A stretch of 53,799 nucleotides of DNA from an uncultured Prochlorococcus sp. (GTDB lineage: Bacteria > Cyanobacteriota > Cyanobacteriia > PCC-6307 > Cyanobiaceae): assembly GCA_902578845.1 (NCBI GenBank), contig CACHEM010000006.1, positions 1 to 53,799 of the forward strand, written 5' to 3'. The notes under the pieces are model-generated. The model worked only from the letters and a program-made list of their open reading frames with translations. It ran no database searches and was not told the origin of the DNA. Both the position numbers and the translations under genes were made by a program. This document shows positions 45,133-53,799 of this stretch, one piece after another (the stretch's first letter is position 1; every line of letters starts with the position of its first letter).

Positions 45133-46854
45133 TTACATCATACCCGGCATTCCCATGCCACCCATTCCTGGCATTCCCATGCCACCCATTCCTGGCATTC
45201 CCATGCCACCCATTCCTGGCATTCCCATGCCACCCATTCCTCCCATTGGATCTTCACCTGGTCCTCCAGTGGTCGCGGGTTCAGGCTCTGGAATGTCGGC
45301 CATCGCAACTTCTGTTGTGAGGAGCATAGCTGCAATAGATACTGAATCTTGAAGAGCTAATCTTATTACTTTGGTTGGATCTAATATTCCTGAATCTTTT
45401 AAATCCTCATATTTTCCTGAATTAGCATTAAAGCCTTTGTTAAGTCTTTTAATTTCAGCGACAACTACATCTCCATTAAAACCAGCATTTTTTACTATTT
45501 GTTTGGTGGGTTCCAAAAGGGCTTCTTTTACTATATTTATCCCTGTTCTTAAATCATCTGAAGATGATTCACTTAAATTTAAAAGGTCATCTGATATTTC
45601 AATTAAAGTTTGTCCTCCTCCAGAAACAACACCCTCTTCAATGGCAGCTTTCGTAGCATTAAGGGAATCTTCGATTCTCAACTTTTTATACTTCATCTCT
45701 GTTTCTGTAGCAGCTCCTACTTTGATAAGAGCTACTCCTCCGGCGAGTTTGGCTATCCTTTCATTGATTTTATCCTGATCATACTCAGATTCAGTTATAT
45801 TAACTTCCCTCTTTAATTTCTCTACTCGCGCTTTAACTAAATCTTTAGTGTCTTCGAAGGCAACTATTGTAGTTTTATCTTTTGTGATAGTTATTTTTTT
45901 TGCTTTACCTAAATCATTAATCGATACTTTATCAAGTGTCATCGATTTATCTTCGCTAATTAACTTAGCCCCTGTAAGAATTGCAATATCTTCAAGGGCA
46001 GCTTTTCTTCTCTCACCAAATAGCGGAGCTCTCACGGAAGCTACATTTAAAACCCCACTATTCTTATTCAAAACCAGAGTGGTTAAAGCCTCTCCTTCGA
46101 TATCTTCAGCAAGAATTAGAAAAGGTGAGCCTATCTTTTGAATTTCTTCAAGTATTGGAACTAGATCAACTAAAGTTGAGATTTTTTGATCAGTTATTAA
46201 TATTTTAGGGTTTTCAAGTTCACAAACTTGTCTTTCTTGGTCTGTTATGAAATATGGAGAACTATAACCTCTATCAAAAGACATTCCTTCAGTTATATCT
46301 AATTCTGTTTCTAATGATTGAGATTCTTCAACAGTTATTACACCATCTGAAGTAACAATATCCATTGCTTTCGAAATTATAGATCCAATTTCTTCATCAC
46401 CTCCAGCACTAACTGTTGCAACTTTTTGGATATCAGAACCACTTAATGAAATACTTTTGGAACTTAATTTTTCTAAGACAAAAGCTAGGCCTGCCTCCAT
46501 ACCTTTTTTTAACTCCATAGGGTTGGCACCAGAAGCAATATTTTTTAATCCCTCCTGAACCATCTTCTGAGTCAAAATGGTTGCTGTTGTAGTCCCATCA
46601 CCAGCGCTCTCTTTTGTCTTGGATGCAACTTGTTCTATTAATTTCGCACCTAAATTAGAAATAGGGTTTTCAATCTCGATCTCTTTAGCAACTGTAGATC
46701 CATCTCTTACTATATCCGGCGAACCAAATTTCTTTTCTATTACAACGTTTTTTGCTTTTGGCCCAATAGTAACCTTTACTGCATTAGCTACAAAATTCAC
46801 ACCTTTTTCTAGCGCTTCTCTTGATTCATTTGAAAAACTTAACTGTTTAGCCAT
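45133..46854 (-). CDS. groL: Chaperonin GroEL2 (no adjacent groES)
   Basis: 60-kDa chaperonin, 573 residues, with the equatorial motifs [19 protein letters not shown] and [14 protein letters not shown] (ATP hydrolysis Asp) and the apical helices around [18 protein letters not shown]. It lacks the neighbouring groES of canonical groESL operons, and no CIRCE inverted repeat is visible upstream, so it is the second, differently regulated paralogue of cyanobacteria. The C-terminus is unusually long: four GGMGMPGM octapeptides in place of the short GGM tail. The start is ATG. Confidence 0.95.
   Translation of the reverse strand: MAKQLSFSNESREALEKGVNFVANAVKVTIGPKAKNVVIEKKFGSPDIVRDGSTVAKEIEIENPISNLGAKLIEQVASKTKESAGDGTTTATILTQKMVQEGLKNIASGANPMELKKGMEAGLAFVLEKLSSKSISLSGSDIQKVATVSAGGDEEIGSIISKAMDIVTSDGVITVEESQSLETELDITEGMSFDRGYSSPYFITDQERQVCELENPKILITDQKISTLVDLVPILEEIQKIGSPFLILAEDIEGEALTTLVLNKNSGVLNVASVRAPLFGERRKAALEDIAILTGAKLISEDKSMTLDKVSINDLGKAKKITITKDKTTIVAFEDTKDLVKARVEKLKREVNITESEYDQDKINERIAKLAGGVALIKVGAATETEMKYKKLRIEDSLNATKAAIEEGVVSGGGQTLIEISDDLLNLSESSSDDLRTGINIVKEALLEPTKQIVKNAGFNGDVVVAEIKRLNKGFNANSGKYEDLKDSGILDPTKVIRLALQDSVSIAAMLLTTEVAMADIPEPEPATTGGPGEDPMGGMGGMGMPGMGGMGMPGMGGMGMPGMGGMGMPGMM
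45146..45241 (-). repeat. 24-bp perfect tandem repeat encoding the GroEL2 tail
   Basis: Four identical 24-base units (plus-strand unit begins GGCATTCCCATGCC) start at 45146, 45170, 45194 and 45218. They encode GGMGMPGM repeats at the chaperonin C-terminus. The identity at nucleotide level shows recent slippage-type duplication, so the copy number may vary between strains or cells. Confidence 0.95.
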
Positions 46855-46985
46855 GTTTACTCGATCTTTAATCTTATTCTAATCTCCCATAGAATCATTT
46901 TTAAGGGATATTTAATTAAGTGGGGAAAGCCGAATTTCTTTTCATGAGACATACAAATTAACTCAAATAAGAGTATCTTTAAGTT

Positions 46986-47165
46986 ATGGAAGAAACAAAT
47001 AATCTTATTTTTACTCTTACCGCAATCTTCGCTATTGCTATGACATTAATATATTTTCCTTTGAGATTTTTCTTGACATTAACTGCTAGAAGTCGAAGAC
47101 TTAAACTTTTACAGAAAATTAGGAGGTTAAGAGATGAATTGGGCCAGCCTTATGAAAGTACATAA
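46986..47165 (+). CDS. Small one-helix membrane protein
   Basis: A 59-residue protein starting MEETNNLIFTLTAIFAIAMT. One hydrophobic segment (IFTLTAIFAIAMTLIYFPL) is followed by a very basic helix: FFLTLTARSRRLKLLQKIRRL, with RDELGQPYEST at the end (the basic helix is shown in part as LTARSRRLKLLQKIRRLRD). The membrane-plus-basic-tail layout suggests a membrane-anchored binding or scaffold peptide. It is divergent from groEL2 and its stop abuts the fabG stop. I know of no function. Confidence 0.75.
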   Translation: MEETNNLIFTLTAIFAIAMTLIYFPLRFFLTLTARSRRLKLLQKIRRLRDELGQPYEST

Positions 47166-47915
47166 TTAAATACTCATACCTCCGTCTATACTTATTGTTT
47201 GCCCTGTAATATAACTTCCAGCATTACTTGACACTAAGAATGACACTAAGTTTGCAATTTGAGTACAACTTCCTAATTTCCCTAAAGGGATAACTTTAAG
47301 TATCTCTTCAGTATTAAGTTTTTCAGTCATTTCTGTTTCTATAAAGCCTGGAGCTATCGCATTTACGTTTATACCTCTTGAAGCAAATTCTTTAGCACAA
47401 GTTTTGGTGAATCCAATAACTCCAGCTTTAGCTGCAGAATAATTTGCTTGACCGGGATTACCAATTATTCCAACAACAGATGAAATATTTACAATACTAC
47501 CACTTCTTTTTTTCATCATAAATTTTGAAGCATATTTTGTACAAAGAAAAACCCCTTTTAAGTTTGTATTTAATACATCGTCCCATTGTTCCGATTTCAT
47601 TCTCATCAATAGTCCATCTCTAGTAATACCTGCATTGTTAATAAGAATATCAATGGAGCCAGTAATTTTTATGATTTCTTCAAAAGCTGAACTGACAGAA
47701 TCCTCTCTTGATACATCAAATTTTAATTTATGAGCTTTACCTCCCGAATTTTTTATTGAATTTACAACTTCTTCAGCTTTTTCATCAGAAGAAGAGTAAT
47801 TAATAAAAACTTCTGCTCCTAAGCGGCTTAGTTCTAAAGCAATTTCTTTACCAATTCCTCTGCTAGCTCCAGTGATTAAAGCAACTTTGCCTGATAATGA
47901 ATCTTTATTGGACAT
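47166..47915 (-). CDS. fabG: 3-oxoacyl-[acyl-carrier-protein] reductase
   Basis: NADPH-dependent SDR that performs the first reduction in fatty acid elongation, 249 residues. It has TGASRGIGKEIA (NADP site), NNAGITRDGLLMRM, the catalytic ISSVVGIIGNPGQANYSAAK tract and the C-terminal GSYITGQTISIDGGMSI. The start is ATG. It is divergent from ispD, with 92 bases between; a TATAAT at 47974-47979 points toward ispD. Confidence 0.96.
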   Translation of the reverse strand: MSNKDSLSGKVALITGASRGIGKEIALELSRLGAEVFINYSSSDEKAEEVVNSIKNSGGKAHKLKFDVSREDSVSSAFEEIIKITGSIDILINNAGITRDGLLMRMKSEQWDDVLNTNLKGVFLCTKYASKFMMKKRSGSIVNISSVVGIIGNPGQANYSAAKAGVIGFTKTCAKEFASRGINVNAIAPGFIETEMTEKLNTEEILKVIPLGKLGSCTQIANLVSFLVSSNAGSYITGQTISIDGGMSI

Positions 47916-48007
47916 TATGAAATTTTATAATTTTCAATCGTAGTACTATTTGTGTAAAGATATTGCTTTTATTTATAATTGTCTAGAAAATATTAAGTCC
48001 TTTTATT

Positions 48008-48679
48008 GTGCACTTTTTAATACCAGCTGCAGGAAGTGGTAGCAGAATGAAAGCTGGAAAAAATAAATTACTTATTGAACTAGAGGGAGAGTCTTTGATT
48101 TATTGGACACTCAAATCTGTATTTTCTGCAAGCTCAACAAACTGGGTTGGAATAATTGGGCAACCGAAAGATAAAAATTTATTATTAAATTCAGCAAAGG
48201 ATTTTGCCCAAAAAGTTCATTGGATTAATGGTGGTGACACCAGACAAAAGTCAGTTTTTAATGGTTTAAAAGCGTTACCAAAAGATGCTAAAAAAGTTTT
48301 AATACATGATGGTGCTAGATGTCTAATTAATCCTGAATTGATAGACCTTTGTGCCAAGCAATTAGATGAAAATGAAGCTGTAATTTTGGCTACTAAGGTA
48401 ACTGACACAATAAAGATTGTTGATAATGAAGGTTTTATTAAAGAAACACCAGATAGAAATTATTTATGGGCAGCGCAAACTCCTCAGGGCTTTTTAGTAG
48501 ATAGATTAAAAAAAGCTCATAAGATGGCAATTGATAAAAAATGGAAAGTCACAGATGATGCCTCACTATTCGAAATGCTTAATTGGAAAGTGAAGATTAT
48601 TGAAGGAACTTATTCAAATATAAAGATTACATCCCCTATCGATTTGAAAATAGCAAAACTTTTTGTGAAGAACCTCTAG
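48008..48679 (+). CDS. ispD: 2-C-methyl-D-erythritol 4-phosphate cytidylyltransferase
   Basis: MEP-pathway enzyme that makes CDP-ME for isoprenoids, including carotenoid and chlorophyll side chains. It is 223 residues. The nucleotide-binding motif is LIPAAGSGSRMKAGKNKLLI, and VLIHDGARCLINPELI, ATKVTDTIK and LWAAQTPQGF follow. The start is GTG. It converges with ldcA with no bases between. Confidence 0.95.
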   Translation: MHFLIPAAGSGSRMKAGKNKLLIELEGESLIYWTLKSVFSASSTNWVGIIGQPKDKNLLLNSAKDFAQKVHWINGGDTRQKSVFNGLKALPKDAKKVLIHDGARCLINPELIDLCAKQLDENEAVILATKVTDTIKIVDNEGFIKETPDRNYLWAAQTPQGFLVDRLKKAHKMAIDKKWKVTDDASLFEMLNWKVKIIEGTYSNIKITSPIDLKIAKLFVKNL

Positions 48680-49549
48680 TTAAAAATGTGTATTGATACT
48701 AAGAATTCCATCATCACCATTTAAGGTGGCTTCGTATCCTAAAGGAATGCAAGCATTTCCCGATATGTGGCCTATTGGAAGGTCAAAAAGAATAGGAAAA
48801 TCAAACTCTTGGAGTCTTTCAATAATGCAGTTTTTTAGTAAATCTTTCCATTCAAGTTCGCAGGAATCATCAGAAAAACTTCCGAATCCAATACCCGCAA
48901 TTTTAGTAAGTGTTTTAGTCATCCTTAGGTAAGTCAACATGCGATCAATTTTATAAATATCTTCATTAATATCTTCAAAAATTATTATTTTCCCTTTGCA
49001 ATCTGGAAAGTGAGTAGTACCAATTAAAAAAGTGGCAATAGTTAAGTTAGAAACGATAATTTCTCCTTTAGCTTTTCCACCTCTTAAAGGAATTCCTCTT
49101 ATGTCCTCAACATATCCCTCAAAAAGTAAATTTCTTAATCTCTCAAGACTCCACTCTGGCTCTTTGAAAAGGCCGGTAACCATAGGCCCGTGAATAGAAC
49201 CTATAAATCCTTGAGAATATTTTGATAGTAATAAAGAACATGTATCTGAGAATCCAAGCATTAAACCATGTTGCCAAAAAGGTTCTTTTTCTAATAGTCT
49301 TGCTGAACCCCAACCCCCTTTTGCAAAAATGATTAGCTTACTATTTTGTGCTTTTTCCAGTTCTTCAAATCTAGTAGAATCATCACCTGCAAAATAACCA
49401 AATTTTTTTGACAGGGAATTATTTACATTAATTTCCAAGCCCCAGTTTTTTAAAATTTCTATCCCTTTTTGAAAATTTTCCTCTTCATCAATAAAGGAGC
49501 CTGGAGCTAAAATATCTATTAGATCACCTTTTTTTAATCTGGAAACCAT
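48680..49549 (-). CDS. ldcA: LD-carboxypeptidase (LdcA/MccF family)
   Basis: Serine peptidase of the S66 family that removes the terminal D-Ala from tetrapeptides in wall recycling, 289 residues. It begins LKKGDLIDILAPGSFIDEEE, has FAKGGWGSARLLE and MLGFSDTCSLLLSKYSQGF with the nucleophile serine, then SIHGPMVTGL. The C-terminal half has IIFEDINEDIYKIDRMLTYL and LPIGHISGNACIPLG. MccF-type resistance proteins share the fold. The start is ATG; ubiA lies ten bases upstream on the same strand. Confidence 0.88.
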   Translation of the reverse strand: MVSRLKKGDLIDILAPGSFIDEEENFQKGIEILKNWGLEINVNNSLSKKFGYFAGDDSTRFEELEKAQNSKLIIFAKGGWGSARLLEKEPFWQHGLMLGFSDTCSLLLSKYSQGFIGSIHGPMVTGLFKEPEWSLERLRNLLFEGYVEDIRGIPLRGGKAKGEIIVSNLTIATFLIGTTHFPDCKGKIIIFEDINEDIYKIDRMLTYLRMTKTLTKIAGIGFGSFSDDSCELEWKDLLKNCIIERLQEFDFPILFDLPIGHISGNACIPLGYEATLNGDDGILSINTHF

Positions 49550-49558
49550 ATTTAGAAT

Positions 49559-50467
49559 TTATGAGGCAATAATAATTCCTAATAAAAGGACTCCTCCATA
49601 AATTGATTGATTTTTGAAGTGATTCCCAATATTTTTTATTGATTGTTTTTCCTCAGGAAATACTTTTAGTATATCTCGCTGCATTAAGATTGCCGTTGTA
49701 AGCCAAATTGGCCAAAAAATAAAATCCATTTGGTTAATAAATCCGCATAATGCGAGAAAAATAGAAGTTAAAAAATAACAAATTTGAATAGTTACTTTTG
49801 TATAGTTCTGGAGGTTAACAGCAGAACTATTTATTCCAATTTTGATATCATATTTTTTATCTGCTAAAGCATAAATCGTGTCAAAGCCAAAAGTCCAAAA
49901 AATAGTAGCTAGCCAGCAAAACAATAAAACAAGACTATTTAAATTGCCTTCATTAGCGGCCCAGGGAATTAAGACAGCAAAACCCCAGCATATGGATAAT
50001 ATTAATTGAGGATATTTAAACCATCTTTTAGCAGAAGGATAAATTAAAATAATAGGCAAAGCTAAAAAAGCAAGTGAAATTGAAAGGATCCTGCCATGTT
50101 GAGGTAGTGACAAAGTTAAAAAGAAACTACATAAAATTAGAATGAAAAGAATTGAATAAGCCGTTTTAAGACTGATTTTATTTGAGGCTAGAGGTCTATT
50201 TTTTGTCCTAATAACTTTTTGATCAATTTTTTTATCCCAAATATCATTAATTACGCAGCCTAATCCACTTACTAATAAACCTCCAAGGATTATTCTAAAC
50301 AACATTAAAAATGTTGGATTAGCACCAGGAGTTAAATATAAACTCCACCCAGCAGGTATAAGTAAGATCATTCTTCCAGTCGGCTTATTCCACCTTAATA
50401 ATTCAAAAAAAGGACTTAATTTAATTTGTCGATTTTTATTCTGCATATAACCTATTGTATATTTCAT
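49559..50467 (-). CDS. ubiA: 4-hydroxybenzoate polyprenyltransferase (UbiA)
   Basis: Membrane prenyltransferase for plastoquinone biosynthesis, 302 residues. It starts near LLRWNKPTGRMILLIPAGWS; the first Asp-rich motif is GCVINDIWDKKIDQKVIRTK, and the second is in the FGFDTIYALADKKYDIKIG segment. About eight helices are visible. The ATG at 50465-50467 is used; a second ATG seven codons later (MQNKNRQ) is possible. It lies just upstream of ldcA on the minus strand and is divergent from ppx. Confidence 0.92.
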   Translation of the reverse strand: MKYTIGYMQNKNRQIKLSPFFELLRWNKPTGRMILLIPAGWSLYLTPGANPTFLMLFRIILGGLLVSGLGCVINDIWDKKIDQKVIRTKNRPLASNKISLKTAYSILFILILCSFFLTLSLPQHGRILSISLAFLALPIILIYPSAKRWFKYPQLILSICWGFAVLIPWAANEGNLNSLVLLFCWLATIFWTFGFDTIYALADKKYDIKIGINSSAVNLQNYTKVTIQICYFLTSIFLALCGFINQMDFIFWPIWLTTAILMQRDILKVFPEEKQSIKNIGNHFKNQSIYGGVLLLGIIIAS

Positions 50468-50571
50468 AACTTTAAATAATCTTACTAGGATTAAATGATT
50501 TCTATTAATTAATAATCAATCTTGGGTATATTTATTAATGGATTAAAGATATCTGCATCTTATAAAAAGAA

Positions 50572-52167
50572 ATGATAAAGAAACAAGATTTAAGATATTC
50601 CCCAGAAAAGCAAATTTTAGTAGCTTCGATCGATATAGGAACTAACTCTACACATCTCTTGGTAGCAGAAATTAATCTAGAATTAAAATCATTTTCAATA
50701 AAATTCACCGATAAATCAACCACTCGTCTTGGAGAAAGAGATGAGGAGGGGAATCTTACTGAAGAATCAATCCAAAGAGCATTAGTTACTCTTAAGCGAT
50801 TTAAGGAATATTGTAAAAGTAATGGAGTAAAACAAATAGTAACAGCAGCAACAAGTGCAGTTAGGGAAGCTCCAAACGGTCAAGATTTAATTAGAAGAGT
50901 TCTTGATGAAACTGATATTCAAATAGAAATGATAAGTGGTTCTGAGGAAGCCAGATTAATTTATCTTGGTGTTCTTTCTGGTATGGCTTTTGAAGATCAG
51001 ACTTTTGTAATCATAGATATTGGAGGAGGCTCTACAGAATTAATACTTGCAGATAAAAAAGATGCAATAGCTCTTACAAGTTCGAGAATTGGTGCGGTAA
51101 GACTTAAGAATGATTTTTTAAATAAAGAGTCTTTAAATTCAGAAAGAATGAGTTTTCTAACAACTTTTATTAAAGGATCTTTAGAACCATCCGTTCGAAA
51201 AATAATGAGCAGATCTAAGGGTGATAAGCCTTTATCTATGATTGCAACGAGTGGCACTGCAACCTCATTAGGAAATTTGATTTCAGATGATTTAGGAGAA
51301 TCAAAACAAAAGTTGCATGGTTATAAATTCAAAAGGGAAAGTTTACAGAATGTATTGGAAAAACTAATTAAATTGCCAGTTTCGGAAATCAAGAAAATAC
51401 CTTCATTAAGTGAGAGAAGATCAGAAATAATTGTTCCAGGAGCATTGATATTAAACACCGCAATGGAGATGTTGAACTTTAATGAATTAACTATAAGTGA
51501 GAGGGCGCTTAGAGAGGGTTTAGTTGTTAATTGGATGCTTCGTAAAGGGATAATAAAAAACGAGTTAAATATTCAAAGCAATATTAGAAAAACAACCATA
51601 ATTCATCAGGCCAGAAAGTTTGGCGTAGATAGTACAAGAGCTGAGAAAGTTATCGATATTGCCTTTCAAATCTACGATCAGACTAAAAATATCTTTCATA
51701 GCGACAATGAACCTAAAGCTAAAGAACTTCTTTGGGCAGCTTCTAATCTTTATAATTGTGGGAAATACGTGAATGTTGGTTCATATCACAAACACTCTTG
51801 GTACTTAATAAAAAATTGTGAGTTGTTGGGATATTCTGAATCAGAAACAAATATTATTGCTTCAATTGCTAGGTACCATAGAAAGACTTTACCCAAGAAA
51901 AGACATGAGTCTTGGCAAAATATAATATCCAAAGAAGATAAAACATTAGTTCTTGAAATGTCATTAATCCTGAGACTAGCAGCAGCTCTTGATCAAAGAC
52001 CTGACAAGGTGATCTCCTCAGTTCAAATAAGATTGCAGGAAAATAATCTTACATTTCAACTTATCCCTTTAAATAGAAACCATGATCTTCTTCTTGAAAA
52101 ATGGAACTTAGGATTATGCCGCAATGTAATAAAAGAACTAAAGAATTTGGATTTAAAAGTTATTTAG
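50572..52167 (+). CDS. ppx: Exopolyphosphatase (Ppx/GppA family)
   Basis: Enzyme that trims polyphosphate and/or hydrolyses pppGpp, 531 residues. The ASKHA ATPase fold is shown by ASIDIGTNSTHLLVAEI at residue 18, ATSAVREAPNG, VIIDIGGGSTELILA and SERALREGLVVNWML. A C-terminal HD-like domain follows (HQARKFGVDSTRAEKV, with the later SYHKHSWYLIKNCELLG and ARYHRK). The start is ATG. It ends with an eight-base overlap with the convergent RodZ-like gene. Confidence 0.95.
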   Translation: MIKKQDLRYSPEKQILVASIDIGTNSTHLLVAEINLELKSFSIKFTDKSTTRLGERDEEGNLTEESIQRALVTLKRFKEYCKSNGVKQIVTAATSAVREAPNGQDLIRRVLDETDIQIEMISGSEEARLIYLGVLSGMAFEDQTFVIIDIGGGSTELILADKKDAIALTSSRIGAVRLKNDFLNKESLNSERMSFLTTFIKGSLEPSVRKIMSRSKGDKPLSMIATSGTATSLGNLISDDLGESKQKLHGYKFKRESLQNVLEKLIKLPVSEIKKIPSLSERRSEIIVPGALILNTAMEMLNFNELTISERALREGLVVNWMLRKGIIKNELNIQSNIRKTTIIHQARKFGVDSTRAEKVIDIAFQIYDQTKNIFHSDNEPKAKELLWAASNLYNCGKYVNVGSYHKHSWYLIKNCELLGYSESETNIIASIARYHRKTLPKKRHESWQNIISKEDKTLVLEMSLILRLAAALDQRPDKVISSVQIRLQENNLTFQLIPLNRNHDLLLEKWNLGLCRNVIKELKNLDLKVI

Positions 52168-52654
52168 TTTTTTTTATAAGTTCTTGTTTTGGAGTTTGAT
52201 TCTGAGAAGAATCTGAAAATAAATTGAAAATTAAGGATGAGGCGATTAGTCCGAGAAAGCCTGAAATTAAAATAAATATTAGGAATCCTAGTGGATTAAA
52301 ATTCTTAGATTGCCTAGATTTATAATTTTTTTTGGAAACTTCTTCAACTATTTCTTCAACTTTCACTTCTTTCCTCTCTGTCTTGAATTCATCCATTAAA
52401 AATTCTGTATCAAGTTTTAGCTTCTGTGAAATCCGTCTAATCATTGCTTTGATAAATACTTTTTCAGGTAGTTTTTCTTCGTTACCTTCCTCTATGGCTT
52501 CAAGTTGATGAGCTCCAATTTTTAAATCAGAAGCCAATTCTTCAATTGATTGGTTCTTACTTAACCTAGCCTCTTTAATGAAATTTCCGATTCTCTTTAA
52601 AGAGGAATCTCCTCCTTTATTGTTGATTCCCGAAACAGATTTTATTTCTTTCAA
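52160..52654 (-). CDS. Short RodZ-like HTH membrane protein
   Basis: A 164-residue protein. The N-terminal part is an HTH_25-type domain as in RodZ (IGNFIKEARLSKNQSIEELA, then GAHQLEAIEEGNEEKLPEKV and FIKAMIRRISQKLKLD). A Glu-rich linker and one transmembrane helix (FNPLGFLIFILISGFLGLIA) follow, then only about 25 residues. Full RodZ has a large periplasmic domain, which is missing here. It could be a reduced cell-shape scaffold. The start is TTG; no ATG lies nearby. cobM follows upstream on the same strand. Confidence 0.8.
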   Translation of the reverse strand: MKEIKSVSGINNKGGDSSLKRIGNFIKEARLSKNQSIEELASDLKIGAHQLEAIEEGNEEKLPEKVFIKAMIRRISQKLKLDTEFLMDEFKTERKEVKVEEIVEEVSKKNYKSRQSKNFNPLGFLIFILISGFLGLIASSLIFNLFSDSSQNQTPKQELIKKTK

Positions 52655-52709
52655 AGCAGATAAATTTTTACTAATTATAGTAATTAATATTTTTCTATCA
52701 ACTTTAAGA

Positions 52710-53465
52710 TTATTTATTCCTAAAGAGATGCTTATAAGATGGATTATAAAGATTAGATCTTTTTTGAGAATTACTAATTGCTGGGCTAATTATGTAAATG
52801 GTTGTTCTAATTAGTTTTTTCTCAATAGAAAATTTTTCCATATCTTTTAATTCTATTAATGATGTCCATCCATCATCCCAAGATACTCTAAATCCAACAA
52901 TCACTTTAGTCTCTGGAGGGTAAAACTCTAGTAAAGTTTCTTGAGACCTTTTCACATGCCTAGCACTTAGATATAGACATATAGAGGAATTGTGTTTCGC
53001 AAGATCTTTCAGAGATTCTTTTTCGGGCATCCCTGTTCGACCTCCTGCTCTAGTTAAAATTATTGTTTGCGTTACGTCAGGGATGGTTAACTCAGCTTCA
53101 TGATATGCTGCAGCAACTTGAAAAGCACTTACTCCAGGAACAACCTCGATTTCAATTTTTTCGTTTTTTAAAATTTCGATTTGCTCTCTAATTGCTCCAA
53201 AAAGGCAAGGGTCTCCATCATGCAACCTTACAACAGTTTTCCCTGCCTGAAATTTTTCTATCATAATTGAGGTGATTTGCTCTAAGTTAAGTGAACTCGT
53301 TTTTATTTTTTCAGAACCTTCTTTAGCAGAATCTAAAATCTTTTCAGGAATTAGAGAATCAGTCCAAATAATGACATCTGCAATTTTTATCTTTTTTAAT
53401 GCTTTTAAAGTTAATAATTCTGGATCGCCTGGACCAACACCAATAAAGGATATTTTGTTATCCAT
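52710..53465 (-). CDS. cobM: Precorrin-4 C11-methyltransferase
   Basis: SAM-dependent tetrapyrrole methylase of cobalamin synthesis, about 251 residues. It starts [20 protein letters not shown], with [55 protein letters not shown] and [17 protein letters not shown]. These are the CobM/CbiF-specific blocks. I place the start at the ATG giving MDNKISFIG, which overlaps the lgt stop by eight bases; a GTG six codons upstream is possible but less likely. Confidence 0.93.
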   Translation of the reverse strand: MDNKISFIGVGPGDPELLTLKALKKIKIADVIIWTDSLIPEKILDSAKEGSEKIKTSSLNLEQITSIMIEKFQAGKTVVRLHDGDPCLFGAIREQIEILKNEKIEIEVVPGVSAFQVAAAYHEAELTIPDVTQTIILTRAGGRTGMPEKESLKDLAKHNSSICLYLSARHVKRSQETLLEFYPPETKVIVGFRVSWDDGWTSLIELKDMEKFSIEKKLIRTTIYIISPAISNSQKRSNLYNPSYKHLFRNK

Positions 53466-53799
53466 TCTTTCTATTTTTCCCACTATATGTTCTCAATCTT
53501 AAAAAAAATATTCCAATTAATCCAGAAGAAAATAGAAAAATACTTATAAATTGCGCCATTCTTATACCGCCATCACAGAAAGGTGGAAGTCCACCAATGC
53601 ATAGTGGGTCAGTTCTTAAACCTTCAATCCAGAATCGTCCAAAGCTATAATTTATTAAATAAAGACAGCTAATAAAGCCAGGCCTGAAAAAATCTGTTTT
53701 ATTTTGTTTATTAAAGGTAATAATAAGGACTATGAAAATCAAAAGATTCCACAATGACTCATAGAGAAATGTAGGATGAAAAAATTCATAATTAATAAA
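53458..53799 (-). CDS. lgt: Prolipoprotein diacylglyceryl transferase (C-terminal part, cut by window edge)
   Basis: Membrane enzyme that adds the diacylglyceryl group to the lipobox Cys of prelipoproteins. Only the C-terminal 113 residues are inside the window. They begin [20 protein letters not shown] (minus strand from 53799), the conserved HPTFLYES motif, and continue to [20 protein letters not shown], a family hallmark, then a final helix. The gene extends upstream beyond the window, so its start is not visible. Two predicted lipoproteins in this window would be its substrates. Confidence 0.93.
   Translation of the reverse strand, partial: FINYEFFHPTFLYESLWNLLIFIVLIITFNKQNKTDFFRPGFISCLYLINYSFGRFWIEGLRTDPLCIGGLPPFCDGGIRMAQFISIFLFSSGLIGIFFLRLRTYSGKNRKNG

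Noticed and set aside
45138..45352. Open frames on both strands over the groEL2 tail with Pro/Ile/Met or Trp/Glu repeats.
   Set aside because: They are shadow translations of the 24-bp repeat; a repeat length divisible by three keeps every frame open.
46855..46985. Search for a CIRCE element upstream of groEL2.
   Set aside because: No TTAGCACTC-N9-GAGTGCTAA-like inverted repeat is present in the divergent region.
1..53799. CRISPR arrays, insertion sequences, prophage genes, tRNA-linked integration sites.
   Set aside because: No regularly spaced repeats, transposase or integrase motifs, or tRNA genes are visible; gene order looks like core chromosome.

Overview
The window is 53.8 kb of a very AT-rich, gene-dense cyanobacterial chromosome. 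The gene set points to Prochlorococcus, most likely a high-light-adapted strain. The evidence is: chlG, ndhB and a MenG-type methyltransferase (oxygenic photosynthesis); an aa3-type cytochrome oxidase with its haem A and haem O enzymes; cobalamin genes; a cyAbrB-type regulator; a second groEL without groES; very short intergenic gaps; and many GTG/TTG starts with little Shine-Dalgarno signal. The strain call is inference from gene content. I see no rRNA, tRNA, insertion sequence, prophage or CRISPR array, and no gene-free stretch longer than about 300 bases.

Layout. Positions 1-5300: the end of queA, then a minus-strand sulfur amino-acid block (cysK and two trans-sulfuration enzymes) behind rpsD. 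5.4-10.3 kb: yidD, a glutaredoxin-like gene, murE and an SDR enzyme, then a cysteine/cystine-lyase-like protein and an ArsM-like methyltransferase. 10.3-10.7 kb: a compact regulatory locus, with a promoter, an NtcA-type palindrome at the start site, a glutamine-riboswitch-like RNA (glnA/Downstream-peptide class), a 57-residue DUF4278 protein and a strong terminator. 10.8-16.4 kb: nfu, mqo, lepA, an orphan peptide-type permease and trmH. 16.4-19.5 kb: a run of small genes (DUF393, TIGR03643/DUF2805, DUF2256) tightly coupled to a DPRP-family photolyase that has lost the usual Fe-S ligands, then two tiny genes. 19.6-29 kb: rsmB, a class A PBP, chlG, a DUF2862 protein, hisF, menG/ubiE, a DUF721 protein, birA, an ABC ATPase and ndhB.

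29.1-35.2 kb: a co-directional run of topA, a repeat-bearing lipoprotein, a DUF2232 membrane protein, a CobT-like enzyme and a PotD-like lipoprotein. 35.2-45.1 kb: an Fe-S aldo/keto reductase, ribE and cyAbrB, then ctaCDE on one strand and ctaA-ctaB with an ABC-2 exporter on the other. 45.1-53.8 kb: groEL2 with a 24-bp C-terminal repeat, a tiny membrane protein, fabG, ispD, ldcA, ubiA, ppx, a short RodZ-like protein, cobM and the 3' part of lgt.

Most genes are core housekeeping. Two loci deserve attention. The first is the nitrogen-responsive DUF4278 locus, which seems to combine an NtcA operator and a glutamine-sensing leader in about 130 bases. The second is the small-protein/photolyase operon, a candidate undescribed DNA-repair or light-response module built around an Fe-S-less photolyase.
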